Source of the DNA: Thiopseudomonas acetoxidans
GTDB lineage: Bacteria > Pseudomonadota > Gammaproteobacteria > Pseudomonadales > Pseudomonadaceae
Direction of reading: 5' to 3'
Assembly (NCBI RefSeq): GCF_030362935.1
Contig: NZ_JAUCDY010000003.1
Location: 124,001 to 188,000 of the forward strand
Length of the DNA stretch: 64,000 nt
The first letter of the stretch is position 1, and the number at the start of each line of letters is the position of its first letter. The notes under the pieces were generated by a model. That model was not told where the DNA came from. It was given only the letters and a program-made list of their open reading frames with translations, and made no database searches. Shown piece by piece: positions 15,926 through 25,990 of the stretch. The position numbers and the translations under genes are program-made.

Positions 15926-18778
15926 ATGCCCATAACGCCTTACCACGCCAAGTATTTCGCTTATGAGCTGACCCGCCAACGTCGTGGCGGCGATATGGAC
16001 CGTATCTCTACGTCTTTGTTCGATGCTGAAGTAGATATCAATCCGCACCAAATTGATGCCGCCTTGTTTGCCTTACAGAACCCGCTCAGCAAAGGCGTGT
16101 TATTAGCCGATGAAGTGGGTTTGGGAAAAACCATTGAAGCCGCACTGGTGCTGTGCCAATACTGGGCAGAAAGGCGCAGACGCTTAATCATCATTTGCCC
16201 AGCAGCACTGCGTAAGCAATGGGCTAATGAGCTTAGCGAAAAATTCCAACTGCCCAATCAAGTGCTGGATGCCAAAACCTACAACGTCCTGCGCAAAGCC
16301 GGTGTGTATAACCCGTTTGAGCAAGAGACGATCAGCATCATTTCGTTCAACTATGCCGCACGCATGGCAGACAAGCTGCGCACTACGCCGTGGGATTTAG
16401 TGGTGATCGATGAAGCGCACAAACTGCGTAACGCGCACCGCGACAGCAACAAAACAGGCCAAGCAATTAAAATGGCCTTTGCGGGTTCAAGAAAGCTACT
16501 CCTTACCGCAACACCGCTACAGAACTCACTGATTGAATTGTATGGCCTATCGACCATTATTGATGAACAGTTGTTCGGTGATGTTAAAAGCTTCCGTCGT
16601 CAATTTATGCACGGTGAGCCAGACATTACGGGCTTACGCCACCGCTTAAAAGAATTCAGTAAACGCACCTTGCGTCGCCAAGTGCTCGAATACATTAACT
16701 ACACCGAGCGCAAAGCCATTACCGTTCCATTTAACCCCAGCGACCAAGAACAAAAATTATACGACCTACTCAGCGGTTACTTACACCGTGCCGATAGCTA
16801 CGGCATACCCTGGCGTCAACGGCACTTAGTGTCTTTAGTGATTCGTAAACTACTGGCCTCATCCACCGAGGCTGTTATTGAAACGCTCAATACCCTGTTA
16901 AAACGCCTCAAAAGCCTGCAACAAGCAGCGAGCACACAGCAGCAAGATTGGCTCGAGCAGTTTTTAAATGATGAAGACTTAGACGCAGAATGGCTAGAAG
17001 AACTGGAGCTTGAAGAAGGTGATACGGCCGAGCCAGCAATCGACCTAACTCAGCTCAAAGGGGAAATAGCCGAGCTAGAAAGCTACCGTGAATTGGCTCA
17101 AGGCATCCACAGCGACGCTAAGACCCACGCCTTGATCAAAGCCTTAGACATTGGCTTTCAGCGTATGCATGAACTAGGTGCAGAGCGTAAAGCCGTGATT
17201 TTCACCGAATCACGGCGCACCCAAGACTATTTGCATCAATACCTTGAACAGCATGGCTATGCTGGAAAGGTTGTAAATTTTAGTGGCACCAACACCAGTG
17301 CCGCCGTTACTGGTATTTACCAACGCTGGCTTAAAACCCACCAAGGCAGCGATAAGCTAACCGGTAGCCCAGCCGTAGACCGGCGCAGCGCTATTATTGA
17401 TTACTTCAAAACCGACGCCGAAATATTAATTGCTACCGAGGCCGCTGCCGAAGGCATTAACTTGCAATTTTGCAGCTTGGTGATTAATTACGATTTACCC
17501 TGGAACCCACAGCGCGTAGAGCAGCGTATTGGTCGTTGCCACCGCTACGGACAAAAACACGATGTTGTAGTAATCAACTTTTTAAACCAGCGTAACGAAG
17601 CGGACCAGCGGGTGCTGGAATTGCTTACCGTTAAATTTGCGCTGTTTGATGGCGTATTTGGTGCATCCGATGAGCTGCTTGGCCGTCTTGAATCGGGTGT
17701 GGACTTTGAAAAACGTATCGCAGCCATTTACGACACCTGCCGTAGCCCAGAAGCTATTCAACACGGCTTTGATGAGCTGCAAAAAGAATTAGAAAGCAGC
17801 ATCACCGAAAAGCTCAAAGAAACCGAAGCCAAGCTGCTTGAAAACTTTGATGAACAAGTGCATGAGCTGCTCAAAGTACAACAAGACAACGCCATAAAGC
17901 AGCTAGACCGCATCCAGCGTATGTTTTGGCAGCTCACCCATTTTATCTTGCGCGAGCAGGCCAGCTTTAATGAGCACGAGCTAAGCTTTGAACTGCATAA
18001 AAGCCTAAGCGTAGCCTCGCCTCAGGGGCGCTATCAACTTATTCAAAAAGGCAAAACCGCCGCCGAGCACAGCCATACCTATCGCTTAACACACCCTTTA
18101 GGCGAGCACGTGCTTAGCAGGGGTAGGAGCTTGCCTTGTCCTTTGGTCAAAATACAGTTTGACCTTTCTGGTTATCAAGGCAAAATCTCCGTCCTTGAAA
18201 ATCTTAAAAGCGCTCAAGGCTGGCTAGAGCTTAACTTACTAGAGCTCGATAGCTTCCAGCGTGAAGAACATCTGGTGTTCAGCGCCTGTACCGATGAAGG
18301 CGAAATACTCGATACCGAGGCCTGTGAGCGCCTATTCAACTTAAGTGCTGAAGTGCTTGCCACCCAAACGACTGAACCACCGGCAAGCTTTACGCAACAG
18401 GTAGCACGGCAATTACAAGCCACACTGAGCCAAGCGCTGGAAGAGAACAATCATTACTTCAAGCGTGAACAAGAAAAGCTAGAAACCTGGGCCGATGAAC
18501 AGATACAAGCGGCAGAACAAGCACTGGAAGACACCAAGCTTAAATTGCGCGACCTAAAAAGACAGGCCCGCCAAGCACAAAGTGTTGAAGAACAAAAAGC
18601 CGCACAAGAAGACATCAAAAAGCTCGAACGCCAGCAACGCCGCCAGCGTGAGCAAGTATTTGATGTAGAAGACCAAATTGAAGAGCGCCGCGACACGCTA
18701 ATAGCCGCGCTTGAAAAGCGTATGCACCAACAAAGCAGTCACCAAACGCTATTTGAAATTCGTTGGCAGCTAACCTAA
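15926..18778 (+). CDS. SNF2/RapA-type helicase of a restriction-like defence cassette
   Basis: A 950-residue superfamily 2 protein. Motif I DEVGLGKT is at residues 62-69, motif II DEAH at 162-165, motif III LLLTATPLQN follows and motif VI IGRCHRYGQ lies near residue 540, the SNF2/HepA layout. A charged insertion sits near residues 340-385, and about residues 835-940 form a long coiled coil rich in Q, E, K and R. It opens a plus-strand island with a methyltransferase and a Res-type helicase, so it is probably a defence translocase, comparable in type to DISARM DrmD. AAAGGA precedes ATG 15926. Exact system membership is not established. Confidence 0.8.
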   Translation: MPITPYHAKYFAYELTRQRRGGDMDRISTSLFDAEVDINPHQIDAALFALQNPLSKGVLLADEVGLGKTIEAALVLCQYWAERRRRLIIICPAALRKQWANELSEKFQLPNQVLDAKTYNVLRKAGVYNPFEQETISIISFNYAARMADKLRTTPWDLVVIDEAHKLRNAHRDSNKTGQAIKMAFAGSRKLLLTATPLQNSLIELYGLSTIIDEQLFGDVKSFRRQFMHGEPDITGLRHRLKEFSKRTLRRQVLEYINYTERKAITVPFNPSDQEQKLYDLLSGYLHRADSYGIPWRQRHLVSLVIRKLLASSTEAVIETLNTLLKRLKSLQQAASTQQQDWLEQFLNDEDLDAEWLEELELEEGDTAEPAIDLTQLKGEIAELESYRELAQGIHSDAKTHALIKALDIGFQRMHELGAERKAVIFTESRRTQDYLHQYLEQHGYAGKVVNFSGTNTSAAVTGIYQRWLKTHQGSDKLTGSPAVDRRSAIIDYFKTDAEILIATEAAAEGINLQFCSLVINYDLPWNPQRVEQRIGRCHRYGQKHDVVVINFLNQRNEADQRVLELLTVKFALFDGVFGASDELLGRLESGVDFEKRIAAIYDTCRSPEAIQHGFDELQKELESSITEKLKETEAKLLENFDEQVHELLKVQQDNAIKQLDRIQRMFWQLTHFILREQASFNEHELSFELHKSLSVASPQGRYQLIQKGKTAAEHSHTYRLTHPLGEHVLSRGRSLPCPLVKIQFDLSGYQGKISVLENLKSAQGWLELNLLELDSFQREEHLVFSACTDEGEILDTEACERLFNLSAEVLATQTTEPPASFTQQVARQLQATLSQALEENNHYFKREQEKLETWADEQIQAAEQALEDTKLKLRDLKRQARQAQSVEEQKAAQEDIKKLERQQRRQREQVFDVEDQIEERRDTLIAALEKRMHQQSSHQTLFEIRWQLT

Positions 18779-19623
18779 TAAAGGCAATCAATAGGGTGAA
18801 AAATACTAAAATACAAGTGCAAGGCAGTGAAATAACAGTCTTCCGATTAGAGCAACACGATTTTATTTCTCTTACTGATATTGCCAAACACAAAACAGAC
18901 GATAGTAGCGCGGCTATCGGTAACTGGATGCGCAATCGCAACACTATCGAATTCTTAGGTATCTGGGAGACGCTTTACAATCCTGAATTTAAACCCATCG
19001 AATTCGAGGGGTTTAAAAATCAAGCGGGATCAAATGCGTTTACGCTATCACCACGTAAATGGATTGAAACAACGCATGCCAAGGGGTTTGTTGTAAAGGC
19101 GGGGCGCTATGGTGGCACTTATGCGCACAAAGACATAGCAATCAAGTTTGCTAGCTGGATATCGGTTGAATTCGAATTATATCTCATTAAAGAGTTTCAA
19201 CGCCTTAAAGAGGTAGAGCAAGAGCACCTTGGATGGAGTGTTAAACGCCAATTAACCAAGATTAACTATCGAATACACACCGATGCAGTAAAAGAGAACT
19301 TGATTCCTACTGCATTGACTGCTCAACAGGTTTCGTTGGTATACGCCACAGAAGCAGATTTGTTAAACATGGCATTGTTTGGGCAAACCGCTAAGCAATG
19401 GCGAGATAAAAACCCAGACAAAGAAGGCAACATCCGCGACTACGCTAATGTTTCACAACTAGTTTGCTTGGCTAACTTAGAAACACTCAATGCACATTTT
19501 ATTCAACAAGGCATCGAGCAAACTAAACGTTTGGCACTGTTAAATAAAACGGCTATACAGCAAATGCGCTTATTGCTAGCAGATAAAGGGCTGCAAAAGC
19601 TGGCAGAGCAGCCCGATAAATAA
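18763..19623 (+). CDS. KilA-N domain protein in the defence cassette
   Basis: A 286-residue cytoplasmic protein. The first half matches the KilA-N DNA-binding domain of phage and accessory proteins: DFISLTDIAKHK, NWMRNRNTIEFLGIWE, RKWIETTHAKGFVVKAGRYG and AHKDIAIKFASWIS. The second half is helical with no recognised domain. The frame starts at TTG 18763, overlapping the helicase by 16 bases; GTG 18796 is an alternative with AAAGG about 10 bases upstream. Such proteins commonly ride in restriction-modification operons, possibly as regulators or toxins; its role here is inferred from position only. Confidence 0.75.
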   Translation: MAANLIKAINRVKNTKIQVQGSEITVFRLEQHDFISLTDIAKHKTDDSSAAIGNWMRNRNTIEFLGIWETLYNPEFKPIEFEGFKNQAGSNAFTLSPRKWIETTHAKGFVVKAGRYGGTYAHKDIAIKFASWISVEFELYLIKEFQRLKEVEQEHLGWSVKRQLTKINYRIHTDAVKENLIPTALTAQQVSLVYATEADLLNMALFGQTAKQWRDKNPDKEGNIRDYANVSQLVCLANLETLNAHFIQQGIEQTKRLALLNKTAIQQMRLLLADKGLQKLAEQPDK

Positions 19624-19863
19624 TGGCGTTTTTACAATGCCAAAGAGCGGGCTAAATGGGGAAATGAGTTATGCTGCCCATAAACAAGCCGTAGCAGAAG
19701 TAGTTTATAATTGTGCAGGTAACCAAAAGCCGCTATTACCAAAGGCGATAATGCGTACAAACAAAAACAAATGAAGTGATTAGGAAGCGATGCGCTTCTA
19801 AAACACATGAAATCCTTATCAACGCTCCGTTAGACTGCATTTTGAAATTATTTAGGAAACACC
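19624..19863. other. Gap between KilA-N and methyltransferase genes, with a 45-codon frame
   Basis: The 240-bp gap holds a plus-strand frame at 19637-19774 (MPKSGLNGEMSYAAHKQAVA and on). It looks protein-like but has no clear ribosome-binding site or known family. It may be a fragment of a lost accessory gene. The rest shows no feature. The methyltransferase probably has its own translation start at 19864. Confidence 0.3.
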
Positions 19864-22800
19864 ATGACACAGGTCGTAAAGCTTCGCGAAAAACTGGTTA
19901 ATAAGCTTTCTGATTTATTTCAGCTGAATCAGCCCGATTTAGACTTTGGCTTTTATCGCATTATGCACGCCAAAGCGGCTGAAATTCAGCAGTTTATAGA
20001 CCAAGACCTGCTAACCATTATTACCAATGCCTTTGGTCAGGCGGATGATAACCAAGTTGCGACAGCCCGGGGTAAGTACGAAGCGGCGATTCAGCAAGCG
20101 AAAGACTTTGGTGCGCCCAACCCAGAAGAAACCAAACCCGTGCAAGAAGCTAAAGCCGCTTACGATGCAGCACGGGAAAGCGGCAGCAATGAAGCGCAGG
20201 TATACGATCATTTGTATCGTTTTTTTGAGCGCTATTATGATGACGGTGACTTTATTTCACGCCGTTATTACACCCGTGAAACGGCCAGTAATGCTGCACC
20301 CTATGCCATTCCCTACAACGGCGAAGAAGTAAAGCTGCACTGGGCTAACGCCGACCAGTATTATATTAAGTCGGCGGAGTATTTCAGTAATTTCAGCTTT
20401 GATCTGCGCCAAGCCAAAGAAGTGCAAGCGCAAGACGGCTTAGATTTTGGGCAAAGCACGGAATCGCGCAAAGTGCATTTTCAGATTGTTGATGCCAGCG
20501 AAGGTGAACACGGCAATATCAAAGCGGCTGATAACGCCAAACGCGAATTTGTGTTGCATACGGCTCAGCCGGTGGCGCTTAATGATGCCAATGAGTTTAT
20601 CGTCAATTTTGAATACCGCGTGCTTTCCAGCCAAGACGCGCTGACTAAAGAACAAGAAGAGGCCGTAAAAAAAGAGTTTGGCGCCAGCAACAAAGGCGAC
20701 TTGCCTAACCTTCACATCACCCGCCAAATTCTTGCTGCGGCCAAAGCGCTAGATAGTTTACCCGCCGACTACCTAACGCTGCTTAGCACGCCTGCACCCA
20801 CAGACAAAATCAAACAACGCCCGCTACTGGCGAAATACATCAATCAGTACACCAGCCGTAACACTATGGATTATTTTATCCATAAAGACTTGGGCAGTTT
20901 TTTACGCCGTGAGCTGGATTTTTATATTAAAAACGAAGTGATGCGTTTAGATGATATTGAAAATGCCGACGCCCCAGCGGTTGAAAGCTACCTCAGTAAA
21001 ATCAAAGTGCTACGTCAAATTGCCCATAAGCTGATCGACTTTTTAGCCCAGTTGGAAGACTTTCAGAAAAAGCTATGGCTGAAGAAAAAGTTTGTTACCG
21101 AAACCAACTACTGCATCACCCTTGATCGCGTACCCGAAAAGCTGTACCCAGAAATCTGTGCCAACCAAGCTCAGCTAGAAGAGTGGATACAGCTGTTTGC
21201 CATTGATGACATTCAAGGCGACCTCAGCACGCCCGCATTTAGTAATCCGTTAACGTTAGAGTTTTTACAAGCCAACCAAAACTTATTGCTGGATACGCAG
21301 TTTTTTAGTGAAGAATTTAAAGCTCAGCTGTTGGCTAGCATTGAAGACTTTGATGAGCAGTGTGATGGGTTGCTGGTGCATTCGGAGAACTTTCAGGCGT
21401 TGCAGTTATTACAAGAGCGTTATCGAGAGCAGGTTAAATGCGTTTATATTGATCCTCCTTACAATACGGGTGGAGATGGCTTTCCATACAAAGACTCTTA
21501 TAAACATTCATCTTGGTTATGTATGCTATTCAATAGGCTAAAAAGCACACCTAACCTAATGAATAAGACTGGAGCTATATTCGTTAGTATTGATGAAAAA
21601 GAATTACATAATTTAAAAATAATACTGAAGAATATTTTTGGAGAAGAAAACTCACTTGCGGATTTCGTCTGGCTTGCTGAGGGTAACTTTGATAATCAAG
21701 CAAAAATCAAGATGGCACATGAATATGTTGTCTCTTACGCCCTTAAAGAAAAAGATTTTGCACTACCGCCTGTAATTGATCCTTCAATTTCCGAAACTAG
21801 CAAGCTGTTCAACACAGAGATAAGAAACACTATAATTAAAAACGGGCCTAAAAATCCAGTAAGTGGGGTCAGTTTACCACCAGGGTTTCCTGCTAGCTTT
21901 GAGCGTGGAACTATTAGTAAAAGTGATGTCACTTGGCCACGTTACAGCTCTGATGTGGTCGTAGAAAACTATAAGTTGATCTACGAGGTAACTGGTGAAA
22001 GTGGATGGAGCTCAAAGTCACTTTGTGAAGATTTCATCAATAATAACTTACAACCTGTATTAGACAGTAAAGGGCAAAGTACTACTTTCTTAATTACGAA
22101 TACCGGTGCTATTGAAGCCGTAAAAAAAAGAGATATACAGCAAAGCTATGTGACGTCAACTATAAAGGGGGTTGGCACCATTCAGTCCACGCGGGCCATG
22201 CTAAAAAGTATGGACTGTGAGTATAGCCACTATCCAAAGCCGCCAAAATTGATTTCCTATATTTCTTCAATGACTGGTTCTGAAAACCAATTAACCTTTG
22301 ATTACTTCGCTGGCTCAGGCACAACAGGTCATGCAGTTATAGATTTAAACCGCGAAGATAATGGTAATCGTAAATACATCCTCGCTGAAATGGGCAACCA
22401 TTTTGATACCGTACTCAAGCCCCGTCTTGCCAAAGTCGCTTATGCCTCGAAATGGAAAAACGGTAAGCCCGCCGCCCGTGATACAGGTATATCCCACTGT
22501 TTTAAATACATCCGCTTGGAATCCTACGAAGACACGCTTAATAACCTGCGCCTAGCGTCTGACCCTGTGCGCCAGCGTGCCATCGACGCCAATAGCCCGC
22601 TCAAGCAAGACTACATGCTGAACTACATGCTGGACGTTGAAACCCGCGGCAGTCAATCCTTGCTCAATATTGATGCCTTTGCCGACCCAACGGCTTACAC
22701 CCTAGAAGTGAAAAAGCCAGGCAGCGATGAAAGCGTCGAGCGCACGGTTGATTTAATCGAAACCTTTAACTACTTAATTGGTTTACGCGTCGAGCATACC

Positions 22801-23214
22801 GCTGCACCGCAAGGCTTTAACGCTAAGTTCAAGCGCGTACAAGACGCTCATGCCCCACAAGGTCAAACCACGCGCCTAGTGCTCGATGGCCGCTTACAGC
22901 AAGACGACAACGGCCCTTGGTGGCTGCGTAAAATCGAAGGCTGGTTGCCAGCAGACCCCGCCAACCCAAACAATGGCGCACGCGATAAAGTACTAATCGT
23001 GTGGCGCAAACTCACCGGCGATTTAGAACAAGATAACCTCGTACTCGATGAATGGTTCAAAGCCCACCGCATCAACAGCCGCGACTTTGAATACGCCACC
23101 ATCTACGTCAATGGCAGCAACAACCTACCCAACCTCAAAAAAGCAGAAGACCGCTGGAAAGTACGCCTAATCGAAGAAGAATTCATGCAACGCATGTGGG
23201 ATGTGGAGGGGTAG
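19864..23214 (+). CDS. Large beta-class adenine-specific DNA methyltransferase (Mod-like)
   Basis: A 1116-residue protein, far longer than the 600-700 residues of classical type III Mod. Residues 1-about 500 are a long N-terminal region without catalytic motifs. DPPYNTG at 530-536 is methylase motif IV and FAGSGTTG at 815-822 is motif I; motif IV before motif I is the beta-class order. The segment between them (about residues 540-810) should contain the target-recognition domain and is visibly more AT-rich than its flanks, suggesting exchange. A C-terminal domain of about 280 residues follows. It protects host DNA for the linked helicases and nucleases. The next gene begins 3 bases after its stop. 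Confidence 0.88.
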   Translation: MTQVVKLREKLVNKLSDLFQLNQPDLDFGFYRIMHAKAAEIQQFIDQDLLTIITNAFGQADDNQVATARGKYEAAIQQAKDFGAPNPEETKPVQEAKAAYDAARESGSNEAQVYDHLYRFFERYYDDGDFISRRYYTRETASNAAPYAIPYNGEEVKLHWANADQYYIKSAEYFSNFSFDLRQAKEVQAQDGLDFGQSTESRKVHFQIVDASEGEHGNIKAADNAKREFVLHTAQPVALNDANEFIVNFEYRVLSSQDALTKEQEEAVKKEFGASNKGDLPNLHITRQILAAAKALDSLPADYLTLLSTPAPTDKIKQRPLLAKYINQYTSRNTMDYFIHKDLGSFLRRELDFYIKNEVMRLDDIENADAPAVESYLSKIKVLRQIAHKLIDFLAQLEDFQKKLWLKKKFVTETNYCITLDRVPEKLYPEICANQAQLEEWIQLFAIDDIQGDLSTPAFSNPLTLEFLQANQNLLLDTQFFSEEFKAQLLASIEDFDEQCDGLLVHSENFQALQLLQERYREQVKCVYIDPPYNTGGDGFPYKDSYKHSSWLCMLFNRLKSTPNLMNKTGAIFVSIDEKELHNLKIILKNIFGEENSLADFVWLAEGNFDNQAKIKMAHEYVVSYALKEKDFALPPVIDPSISETSKLFNTEIRNTIIKNGPKNPVSGVSLPPGFPASFERGTISKSDVTWPRYSSDVVVENYKLIYEVTGESGWSSKSLCEDFINNNLQPVLDSKGQSTTFLITNTGAIEAVKKRDIQQSYVTSTIKGVGTIQSTRAMLKSMDCEYSHYPKPPKLISYISSMTGSENQLTFDYFAGSGTTGHAVIDLNREDNGNRKYILAEMGNHFDTVLKPRLAKVAYASKWKNGKPAARDTGISHCFKYIRLESYEDTLNNLRLASDPVRQRAIDANSPLKQDYMLNYMLDVETRGSQSLLNIDAFADPTAYTLEVKKPGSDESVERTVDLIETFNYLIGLRVEHTAAPQGFNAKFKRVQDAHAPQGQTTRLVLDGRLQQDDNGPWWLRKIEGWLPADPANPNNGARDKVLIVWRKLTGDLEQDNLVLDEWFKAHRINSRDFEYATIYVNGSNNLPNLKKAEDRWKVRLIEEEFMQRMWDVEG

Positions 23215-23217
23215 ATA

Positions 23218-24774
23218 ATGCAATATATAAAAAAAATAAAGCTAAAAAACTTTAAAAAATTCAAAAAATTCGAGTTTGAGTTGCATAAAGGCTTGAATAC
23301 GCTCATCGGCGATAATGAGTCGGGTAAAAGTAGTGTTCTTCAGGCTATTGAATTGGTTGCCTCTGGAAGTAGATATAAAGTTGAAAATTTAGGATTGGAT
23401 GCTCTTTTAAATAAGGATGCAGTCAATGATTTTCTTCAATTACAGATAAAAACCTTTGAGCAATTACCTGAGCTGCATGCTGAGCTTTTTTTAGCTAAAG
23501 ATGTTCAAGAGTTAAATGGAAAGTACAATACTGAAAATATCGAAACCACAGGATTGCACCTTAGCTGTATTCCAGATGAAAACTTGATTCAAGAAATTAA
23601 TGAAGCCTTAAAAAACAATTCCAATTCTTTTCCTTATGAGTTTTACAGTATCAACTTCTTTGCCTTTTCTGGGGAGGGTTATACAGGGTACCGAAAAGCT
23701 TTAAAAACGTTATTGATTGATAACACTCAAATTAATTCTGAACATGCTAATAATGAATACATTAAAAGAGTGTTTGAGTCCACAGCAGAGCCAATTACAA
23801 GAGCAGAGCTTAATAATCAGTATAGAGAAGCTAAAGGTAATTTTAAGAACCAGCATTTAGTCGCACTAAATGCAACAATGGATGACTATATTTTCGATGT
23901 GCGTTCTGGTGCAAAGTACAGCTTAGAGTCTGATTTGACCCTTACTAAGGATGACGTGCCTTTAGAGCAGAGAGGTAAAGGACAGCAGTGCTTCGTTAAA
24001 ACAGACTTTGCTTTATCCAGAAATAAAGATAAAGCTGCTATAGAAGTATTACTTATTGAAGAGCCTGAAAACCACCTGAGTTTTACTAATATGCATAAAC
24101 TCATCTCAAGAATTGAAGAGACCGAGAAAGGCCAGAAAATAATTGCAACTCACAGTAGCTTAATTAGTACTCGTTTAGATCTGCGGCAATCTTTTTTACT
24201 TGCACCTGAGAGTCAAAATAAACCATTAACGTTAGAGTGTCTCGATAAAGATACGGCCAAGTTTTTTATGAAGGCACCTAACCATAATTTCTTAGAGTTC
24301 GCTTTATCACAAAAAGTAATTCTAATTGAAGGTGATGCTGAATATATGCTTCTTGAAGCGTTTTATAAAAATGTATCAGGCGGCACGCATGAAGATGATG
24401 GTGTGACTATTATTTCTGTTGGAGGAACAAGCTTTAAGCGCTATATGGAAGTAGCAAAAATACTTGGAATAAAAACAGCTGTAATTACAGACAATGATAA
24501 AAATTATCAAGAAAACTGTGTGGTTCGATATGGAACTCATACCAACGACTCTATCAAGGTTTTTAGTGACGAAGATAATACAAGGTATACCCTCGAGGCC
24601 TGCGTCTATCAGGATAATACAAGTGCATGCTCTGATCTTTTCCAGTCTAAAGATCAGTTACAGTCGATGTTAAATAACAAGTCAGAGGCTGCATTTAGAT
24701 TAGTTGAAAATCATGCAGCTAACTTAATAGCTCCTAGTTATATTGAAGAGGCTATTCGATGGATAAACGAGTAG
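23218..24774 (+). CDS. OLD-family ATPase/TOPRIM nuclease, GajA-like
   Basis: A 518-residue protein. An ABC-type ATPase head has Walker A GDNESGKSS (31-39), a signature-like RGKGQQ, Walker B LLIEEPENHLS (Glu281/Glu282) and H-loop IIATHSSLIS. A TOPRIM nuclease follows with Glu371 (LIEGDAEYML) and Asp425/Asp427 (TDND). This is the architecture of OLD nucleases and of GajA, the endonuclease of the Gabija anti-phage system. It starts 3 bases after the methyltransferase and overlaps a UvrD-like helicase by 16 bases. It is markedly AT-rich, so probably acquired separately from its neighbours. Assignment to Gabija is by architecture, not alignment. Confidence 0.85.
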   Translation: MQYIKKIKLKNFKKFKKFEFELHKGLNTLIGDNESGKSSVLQAIELVASGSRYKVENLGLDALLNKDAVNDFLQLQIKTFEQLPELHAELFLAKDVQELNGKYNTENIETTGLHLSCIPDENLIQEINEALKNNSNSFPYEFYSINFFAFSGEGYTGYRKALKTLLIDNTQINSEHANNEYIKRVFESTAEPITRAELNNQYREAKGNFKNQHLVALNATMDDYIFDVRSGAKYSLESDLTLTKDDVPLEQRGKGQQCFVKTDFALSRNKDKAAIEVLLIEEPENHLSFTNMHKLISRIEETEKGQKIIATHSSLISTRLDLRQSFLLAPESQNKPLTLECLDKDTAKFFMKAPNHNFLEFALSQKVILIEGDAEYMLLEAFYKNVSGGTHEDDGVTIISVGGTSFKRYMEVAKILGIKTAVITDNDKNYQENCVVRYGTHTNDSIKVFSDEDNTRYTLEACVYQDNTSACSDLFQSKDQLQSMLNNKSEAAFRLVENHAANLIAPSYIEEAIRWINE

Positions 24775-25793
24775 TTTTGGCTGTAGCAGGTGCTGGCAAA
24801 ACCACCTACATCATCGACCAGTTAAAAGAAAATAGTAGGGCATTGTTAATCACTTATACAGATAACAATACTCGTAATATAAAAAATAGAATTATAAGTA
24901 AATATGGCTATATACCAGAAGGTATCAAAATACTTAGTTATTTTACTTTTATATACTCCTATTGCTTGAAGCCTTTGTGTGGGTATGAATTGAATTTAAA
25001 AGGAATTAATTTTGTTCAACAAATCCCTCCACAAATACTGTATACCAATAAAAAATCTCGAGAGCACTATATTGACTCATTTCAACGGATTTACTCTAAC
25101 CGTATTTCAAAGCTGCTACTAGAATTTGAGCTAATGCCAGATGTGCTCGATAGATTAAAGAGATATTTTGACTGTATTTATATTGATGAGATTCAGGACT
25201 TCGCTGCAAATGATTTTAATTTTGTTTGCCAGTTATCTGGGTTTGAATCTGAAGTGGTTTTAGTTGGTGATTTTTATCAGCATACATTTGGTACAAGCAG
25301 TGATGGAAATACTCAAAAGGGTTTGCATGATTGTTTCGACAAATACTGTAAGAAACTAAAAAAATCTGGTTATCAAGTAGATATTATCTTGCTTTCTAAT
25401 AGTTATCGTTGTCCGTCAGAGGTATGTGACTTTATTACGGATAACTTAGGTATACATATTGATTCTCATAAAGCCACATCTGGAAATATTAAGTTTGTAG
25501 ATAGTTGCAAAGATGTGGATGCTTTATTCGAGAATGACAACGTAGTTAAACTTTTTTATCAAAATAGCAGTAAGTATCCTGGAAATACAGATAATTGGGG
25601 TAATGTAAAAGGACTTGATGACTTTGTGGATGTTTGTGTTGTGCTTAACCCCGCTACGTTAAAGGCATATCAAAATAACACTCTAAATGAGTTGGCAGCA
25701 ACGACAAAAAATAAATTTTATGTCGCGTGTACACGAACAAAACAGAATTTATATTTTGTAGACGAGAAAAAATTAAAGAAATATAAAATATGA
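24759..25793 (+). CDS. Compact UvrD-like helicase, GajB-like
   Basis: A 344-residue superfamily 1 protein. Motif I AVAGAGKTT is at the N-terminus, motif Ia LLITYTDNNT, motif II IYIDEIQDF, motif III VVLVGDFYQ, motif IV SNSYRCP and motif VI YVACTRTKQNLYFV at the C-terminus. All core motifs are present, but the protein is shorter than the roughly 490 residues of Gabija GajB, so the 1B/2B insertions must be small. It overlaps the OLD nuclease gene by 16 bases and shares its AT-rich composition, so the two form one unit. Helicase or ATPase-sensor function is inferred from the family. Confidence 0.83.
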   Translation: MDKRVVLAVAGAGKTTYIIDQLKENSRALLITYTDNNTRNIKNRIISKYGYIPEGIKILSYFTFIYSYCLKPLCGYELNLKGINFVQQIPPQILYTNKKSREHYIDSFQRIYSNRISKLLLEFELMPDVLDRLKRYFDCIYIDEIQDFAANDFNFVCQLSGFESEVVLVGDFYQHTFGTSSDGNTQKGLHDCFDKYCKKLKKSGYQVDIILLSNSYRCPSEVCDFITDNLGIHIDSHKATSGNIKFVDSCKDVDALFENDNVVKLFYQNSSKYPGNTDNWGNVKGLDDFVDVCVVLNPATLKAYQNNTLNELAATTKNKFYVACTRTKQNLYFVDEKKLKKYKI

Positions 25794-25990
25794 GAATTGA
25801 TGCTGAAAAAGCACCAACAAAAGGCCAGTTTTTAATCTATCAAGCCGAAGAAAGTGAGCTAGCGTCGAAGGCAACCGTCAAAAAATATTTTACAGTTCAC
25901 TGTGAGGGGAGTCCTGAAGTAAAGCTACCTAAATTATTTCAACAAACTGACACCTCCAAACAAAGCGGAGGTCGCTTAAATGACGACTGA
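25790..25990 (+). pseudogene. rhuM fragment 1 with large internal deletion
   Basis: The frame begins at an ATGA overlap with the helicase stop. KGQFLIYQAEE matches the start of the rhuM-like gene at 27825, but the next residues, SELASKATVKKYFTVHCEG, correspond to its positions about 65 codons later (GELASEATIRKFRIVQTEG). The intervening DNA-binding part is missing and the frame ends after about 66 codons. This is a decayed copy. RhuM proteins are common passengers between restriction-modification genes; no activity is expected. Confidence 0.7.
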
